Assembly (NCBI GenBank): GCA_905480015.1
Contig: CAJQOT010000067.1
Coordinates: 1-34,458, forward strand
Length of the DNA: 34,458 bases
Direction: 5' to 3'
Source: an uncultured Rickettsiales bacterium
GTDB lineage: Bacteria; Pseudomonadota; Alphaproteobacteria; Rickettsiales; Deianiraeaceae
Under the pieces are notes generated by a model. The model did not search any database. It saw nothing but the letters and a program-made list of their open reading frames with translations, and was not told the origin of the DNA. A program made the position numbers and the translations under genes. Shown piece after piece: positions 30,849 to 34,458 of the stretch; within the stretch, counting starts at the first letter, position 1; each line of letters begins with the position of its first letter.

Positions 30849-31979
30849 TTAAATACTCATCTCAACTTCTTCTGTGTTTTTATATTTATACGATATTTTT
30901 GAACCTAATTCACTTTTTGTACTTTGACGATTATAGCCATAGTCATTTTTTCCCACGCTCATAGTCTCATCATGCATAGAAAGGTTTAAATCACCCTCGC
31001 CCACGTTCAATATGTTTATTTGTAATGGTGAATTTATATCACTGTTTACACTGCTAATATAACCTCGTTCCTGCACTGAAGTTGAGGTTTGTTGCATATC
31101 TTCTTCTGCGTTGCCAATATATTCCAATGCATCGTGGAATTCTTCATCGCTTTCTTCATCGCTACTTATATCACTGTTTACACTGCTAATATAACCTCGT
31201 TCCTGCACTGAAGTTGAGGATTGTTGCTTATCTTCTTCTGATACAAAGTAGAATTCTTCATCGTCATCTGTAATGTAATCACTGAGTAGATGTTGGTTAT
31301 CTTCTATCTTGGTCTCTAATCTTTCTATCCTTCTCTCTAATATTCTTACTTTGTTCTCTGAAATTTTTTTCCTACCCGCTGAATTGTTCAATATGCTTTG
31401 ATTAAAAAGCAGGCAGTTTTCCCACTTATACATTGGGGCACTATATCGCACACCATACCCAGTGCAATCTTCTTCTCTCTTAACATTATTTTTTTTATCT
31501 GTAATAATATTGGCGATATTATTACAACTTCCTTGAAGCATACCATGCATTGTTTTATGCATCTCTAATTCGTCTTGATTCTTTTTTAATTTTTCTTTAT
31601 TCTCTTTTAAGTTTACTTGATTCCTTTCTAATTCTTCTTTACTCTCCTTTAATTGCTCTATCTTTATACCAATTTCTTCTGCCTCGGTGTATTCTTTTGC
31701 CTCGGTGTATAATATATTTTCATCAAAATCCACTCTAATGTCTGCTCTTTTTGTGCTTTCCAATGAATATTCTGCCCAAGCTGCATTATGTTTCGGTAAA
31801 CTATTTTGTATAGTTAATTTTATTTTTTCTGTAGTCAACGCTGCTGGATTATTGTTTCCCTTTCCGTCTTTTTTTCGCTCGCTCACGAATACTCGCTCAT
31901 ACCTTCCTAGTGTACTATCATCATCAGCGTCATAATTGTCTTCGCCCTCGTAATAACCACTATCCTCCACTCTCCTCAT
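30849..31979 (-). CDS. Coiled-coil protein with a 25-residue direct repeat, unknown function
   Basis: I do not recognise this 376-residue, strongly charged protein. There is no signal peptide or membrane segment. The N-terminus is acidic (EGEDNYDADDD). A long helix of Lys/Glu/Leu/Asn repeats spans about 100-145 and a second about 205-232. Between them lies a Cys-containing part (C152, C172, C189) with ASN-rich stretches. Residues 248-272 and 292-316 are near-identical copies of a Q-S-T-S-V-Q-E-R-G-Y-I-S-S-V-N-S-D-I unit, spaced by 44 residues and separated by an acidic Asp/Glu/Ser stretch. The composition and layout resemble host-directed effectors of intracellular bacteria, but this is inference. 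It sits alone on the minus strand with its own terminator. Confidence 0.75.
   Translation of the reverse strand: MRRVEDSGYYEGEDNYDADDDSTLGRYERVFVSERKKDGKGNNNPAALTTEKIKLTIQNSLPKHNAAWAEYSLESTKRADIRVDFDENILYTEAKEYTEAEEIGIKIEQLKESKEELERNQVNLKENKEKLKKNQDELEMHKTMHGMLQGSCNNIANIITDKKNNVKREEDCTGYGVRYSAPMYKWENCLLFNQSILNNSAGRKKISENKVRILERRIERLETKIEDNQHLLSDYITDDDEEFYFVSEEDKQQSSTSVQERGYISSVNSDISSDEESDEEFHDALEYIGNAEEDMQQTSTSVQERGYISSVNSDINSPLQINILNVGEGDLNLSMHDETMSVGKNDYGYNRQSTKSELGSKISYKYKNTEEVEMSI
31034..31240 (-). repeat. Pair of 75-base direct repeats inside the coiled-coil gene
   Basis: Bases 31034-31108 and 31166-31240 are the same for 73 of 75 positions by eye, 132 bases apart. The two differences change codons for Met/Lys and Thr/Ser. 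The high DNA identity points to a recent duplication, and the spacing (44 codons) keeps the frame. Confidence 0.8.
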
Positions 31980-32332
31980 AATAATATAATTTATAATACT
32001 AAATCATATTTTTACCCACATTGCAAGCATCTTTATTCTATCTCTTTTCTCCATCTATGCTTTTTCACACTCTATCAGATTCTCATATTCTTGCTTTGAA
32101 TGCTTGAGCCTGCTTTGTTTATGTGCATTCTATGCACCAAAGAAGCAGAATGGATATTTAATAATGGACATTTAGATTTATATCAATTATTATTGAAAAT
32201 AGCAAGAGGTAGGCGTAACAAATGCCGTCACATTTTGAATTTACTATTGACGGCGTTTATAGCTGACTTGTGGACGTTCGCAATGTGGTGGCAAGGCAAA
32301 GAAAAAGCTCTTTAATTAAAAATTCGGTAACC
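31980..32332. other. Gene-poor gap between divergent coiled-coil and acyl-CoA synthetase genes
   Basis: No gene here can be supported. A 71-codon open frame (32100-32315, plus) has no family resemblance and no ribosome-binding site. A stem-loop sits at 32220-32258: AAATGCCGTCA pairs with TGACGGCGTTT across a 17-base loop, with one T-G wobble. It carries no T-run on the plus strand, so it is not an ordinary terminator for a plus-strand gene. The rest is A/T-rich and should hold both divergent promoters. Confidence 0.4.
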
Positions 32333-33952
32333 ATGAAGGAATTTCAAGCATTATTTAATAATAATTATCCACATTCCATTATTTCCAATGGTAAAAATAA
32401 TATTTTATATATAGACTTATACCAATATGCAGATAGACTGCGTACCGCAATGCACAATATTGGTATCACATTTCAAAGTAAAATAATGGTGGTATCTCAA
32501 TCTTCAATTGAATGGATATTGTGCGATATTGCATCTATTAAGGCGGGCTTCATTACCATACCAACTTTTGCTGACTTATCACACGATACAATTCGATTTC
32601 AAATAGAAGATTGCCAGCCTGACTATTTAATTGTTGAAAACGAGGATACTCTGCAACATATTCAGTCTGCTACACAATATAAATTTAAAAAAATCCTATC
32701 AATGGAAGAAGGTGTGGTGAATTCTATTTGGAACTTGATTAACAACACTAAAAACAATGAAAGTTGCACAATGAATACTTCTATTGAGCAATCTTCTATT
32801 TCTACAATTATTTATACATCTGGTACTAGCGGCAACCCTAAAGGTGTAATGTTAAGCTATTCGAATCTTGCTCATCAATTAAGTGATATTTCATCTTTAT
32901 ATCCTGATATTACAAACAAACATAGAGCCATTTCAATTTTACCATTTGCACATATATTCCAACGCACAATAATTTATTTTTATCTATCTCGTGGCGTGAA
33001 TATTCATATTGTAAACGATGTCTCAAATATCCTCAGTAATATTAAAAGTATACAGCCCCACCTAATTACCATCGTCCCAAGAGTCCTTGAAAAAATATAC
33101 GCTCGTATTAAATCTCAAATTTCTAGTAAGCCTAGCATTATTAAAAAACTCTTTTTACCAATGCTAGAATACTCTTCCAATAAAATAATCACAAATACAC
33201 TGCTTAATAAAATTTTTGATATCCTTTTATTTAAAAAAGTTAAGCAAATATTTGGCAAAGAAATAAAGCTACTTGTGTGTGGTGGTGCAAAGCTGAATCC
33301 CAATGAGGAGATATTTTTTTATAATGCAAACATTCCAGTGTTACAAGGCTATGGTATGACAGAGTGCTCACCAGTAATTGCGAGCAATACAAGTGTACAT
33401 CATAAAATTTTTACTGTCGGAAAGCCACTACCAAGCGTTGAAGTGCAAATTGCACAAAATGGCGAAATTTGTATACGTGGAGGTAGTGTATTTATAGGAT
33501 ATTATGGGCAAGAAAATCGGGATACATCTTCCTTTTTCCACACAGGAGACATTGGATCTCTTGATGAAAAAAACTTTCTTACGGTCGCGGGGCGTTTAAA
33601 AGAGCAATTTAAAAATGCCAATGGAAAATATATTAATCCTATTAAAATTGAGTCACTATTAAACGAAATTGATAGCATTCAAAATGCTTGCATTGTTGCC
33701 GAAGGAAGACCATTCACAATTGCAATACTTTTTACTCAAATTAACGACGTAAATGTTATACAAAGAGAAATTGATGAGGTAAATAAACACCTTGACCACC
33801 ACGAGCAAATTCAGTACTTCCACATTTCCAATGAATTACCAAGCGTTGCAAATAATATTATTACACCATCGATGAAAATTCGTCGAGAAAATATTGTTGT
33901 AAAATTTCACAGTGCAATTGAAAATATTTATAGCAATGCAAAAAAAACTTGA
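32333..33952 (+). CDS. Long-chain acyl-CoA synthetase (AMP-binding)
   Basis: An adenylate-forming enzyme that activates fatty acids with ATP and CoA. Translation from the ATG at 32333 gives 539 residues; an upstream GTG at 32270 would add 21 residues without family match. Core motifs are IIYTSGTSGNPKGVMLSYSNL (P-loop A3), GYGMTECSPVIASN (A5), FHTGDIGSLDEKNFLTVAGRLKEQFKNANGKYINPIKIES (A7-A8, hinge Asp and Arg) and a C-terminal Lys near PSMKIRREN (A10). The Thr-Glu and TGD segments are intact. The assignment to acyl-CoA (FadD-like) rather than another acid rests on overall likeness. The stop overlaps the -35 of pal. Confidence 0.88.
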   Translation: MKEFQALFNNNYPHSIISNGKNNILYIDLYQYADRLRTAMHNIGITFQSKIMVVSQSSIEWILCDIASIKAGFITIPTFADLSHDTIRFQIEDCQPDYLIVENEDTLQHIQSATQYKFKKILSMEEGVVNSIWNLINNTKNNESCTMNTSIEQSSISTIIYTSGTSGNPKGVMLSYSNLAHQLSDISSLYPDITNKHRAISILPFAHIFQRTIIYFYLSRGVNIHIVNDVSNILSNIKSIQPHLITIVPRVLEKIYARIKSQISSKPSIIKKLFLPMLEYSSNKIITNTLLNKIFDILLFKKVKQIFGKEIKLLVCGGAKLNPNEEIFFYNANIPVLQGYGMTECSPVIASNTSVHHKIFTVGKPLPSVEVQIAQNGEICIRGGSVFIGYYGQENRDTSSFFHTGDIGSLDEKNFLTVAGRLKEQFKNANGKYINPIKIESLLNEIDSIQNACIVAEGRPFTIAILFTQINDVNVIQREIDEVNKHLDHHEQIQYFHISNELPSVANNIITPSMKIRRENIVVKFHSAIENIYSNAKKT

Positions 33953-33977
33953 CATTGCATTTCAGCAGATACACATA
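33949..33977 (+). promoter_or_regulatory. Possible pal promoter overlapping the upstream stop codon
   Basis: A consensus TTGACA (33949-33954) covers the stop of the acyl-CoA synthetase gene; after 17 bases the hexamer is CACATA (33972-33977), a weak -10, with CATATT also available at a spacing of 19. It would give pal a leader of about 20-25 bases before ATG 34005. Confidence 0.38.
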
Positions 33978-34004
33978 TTTTTAATAAATTTATTTCCCAG
34001 TCAA

Positions 34005-34458
34005 ATGAAACTAAAACTACTTCCTGTGTTGGTATTGTCCACACTTGTATTTGCTTGTAATAAAGACAAGTCTACAAATGATGAACAATCAGAATCTAAT
34101 GTAACTCAAAAGGTTGTATCTGCTATGCAAAGCAAACCTTTGCCTTCAGTAAAATCATTGTCTACAAAGGGTTTTATTCCTGATAGAGTATTCTTTAATT
34201 TTAACGATGACACCGTTCAAGACAAATATGTACAACATTTGAAAATGCAAACAGAGTATCTTAAGTTAACTCTTGCAAAAAACCCTAATGCTATGATTGT
34301 CGTTGAAGGAAATTGTGATGAAAGAGGCGCAGTTGAGTACAACATAGCCCTTGGAAATAGAAGAGCAAACGCTACAAAACAATTACTTGTAGAACAAGGC
34401 ATACCTGCAAACAGAATAAAAACTGTAAGCTTTGGTAAAGAAAGAAAACTTGTTGATG
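34005..34458 (+). CDS. pal: Peptidoglycan-associated lipoprotein (5' part)
   Basis: An outer-membrane lipoprotein that ties the membrane to the wall via the Tol-Pal system. The frame runs to the window edge, giving 151 residues of a protein usually about 150-180 long. The signal peptide MKLKLLPVLVLSTLVFAC ends in a lipobox-type Cys (residue 18). An acidic/Ser-rich linker leads to the OmpA-like domain with VFFNFND, MIVVEGNCDERGAVEYNIALGNRRANATKQLL (peptidoglycan-binding Asp and Arg) and IKTVSFGKERK, where GKERP is usual. The end is cut off shortly before the expected terminus. Its promoter seems to lie in the preceding gene's end. Confidence 0.94.
   Translation, partial: MKLKLLPVLVLSTLVFACNKDKSTNDEQSESNVTQKVVSAMQSKPLPSVKSLSTKGFIPDRVFFNFNDDTVQDKYVQHLKMQTEYLKLTLAKNPNAMIVVEGNCDERGAVEYNIALGNRRANATKQLLVEQGIPANRIKTVSFGKERKLVD

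Noticed and set aside
32100-32315. 71-codon plus-strand open frame before the acyl-CoA synthetase gene
   Set aside because: A stop codon lies directly before its ATG, no ribosome-binding site is visible, a stem-loop lies inside it, and the sequence resembles no family I know.

Overview
This AT-rich, densely packed bacterial window looks like a piece of chromosome from a small-genome alphaproteobacterium, most likely Rickettsiales or a related host-associated lineage. The reasons are the low GC, many genes overlapping by 1-40 bases, a merR-type gene beside an IHF-like gene, a RatA/Coq10-type START protein, two-SH3-domain and MlaF-like proteins, and scattered single genes of pathways that larger genomes keep in operons. 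The cell should be Gram-negative with LPS and peptidoglycan (lpxC, uppP, an amidase, pal). It makes isoprenoids by the MEP route (dxr), keeps parts of NAD, FAD, purine, tryptophan and branched-chain amino acid metabolism, and has a type IV pilin-like protein and a photolyase. That is more biosynthesis than in classic Rickettsia. An extracellular or free-swimming stage (for example a Deianiraea-like lifestyle) would fit, but this is inference.

Layout. 1-3.0 kb: the 3' part of sucD faces a compact minus-strand cluster frr-ihfA-merR-pgpA-ruvA. 3.0-6.05 kb (plus): an SH3 protein, an isolated trpF, a small membrane protein, a DUF2282 (bufferin-type) Cys-rich peptide and a DUF318-type permease. 6.1-9.5 kb (minus): der, a TatB-like protein, purQ and an MlaF-like ATPase, with a small conserved-looking gene upstream. 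9.5-9.8 kb is non-coding and holds two related hairpins. 9.8-13.2 kb: tsaB-ribF-nadC (minus) diverge from nadA (plus). 13.2-16.3 kb (minus): lpxC, trxA, a catalytic-domain-only glutamine synthetase-like gene, a coq10-like gene and dnaQ. 16.35-18.5 kb: uppP (plus), then a short CCA-adding-enzyme homologue and a type IV pilin (both minus). 18.6-22.2 kb (plus): pth-parA-parB-dxr. 22.2-25.2 kb (minus): tig-holB-amidase. 25.4-28.4 kb: a J-domain/coiled-coil protein and an FAD oxidoreductase (minus), the latter divergent from phrB. 28.6-34.5 kb: ilvE; then dedA, a small ORF, ssb and a repeat-bearing coiled-coil protein (minus); then an acyl-CoA synthetase and the start of pal (plus).

How the genes work together. 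Most are housekeeping: replication and repair (ruvA, dnaQ, holB, ssb, phrB), segregation (parAB), translation (frr, pth, tsaB, der, tig, cca), envelope (lpxC, uppP, amidase, pal, pgpA, dedA, mlaF) and cofactors (nadA, nadC, ribF, dxr). The accessory signals worth following are the bufferin-like peptide with its permease, the repeat/coiled-coil protein at 30.8-32.0 kb, the J-domain protein at 25.4-25.9 kb, the GS-like catalytic-domain protein, the shortened CCA enzyme and the photolyase/FAD oxidoreductase pair. I found no rRNA, tRNA, CRISPR array, insertion sequence or intact prophage.
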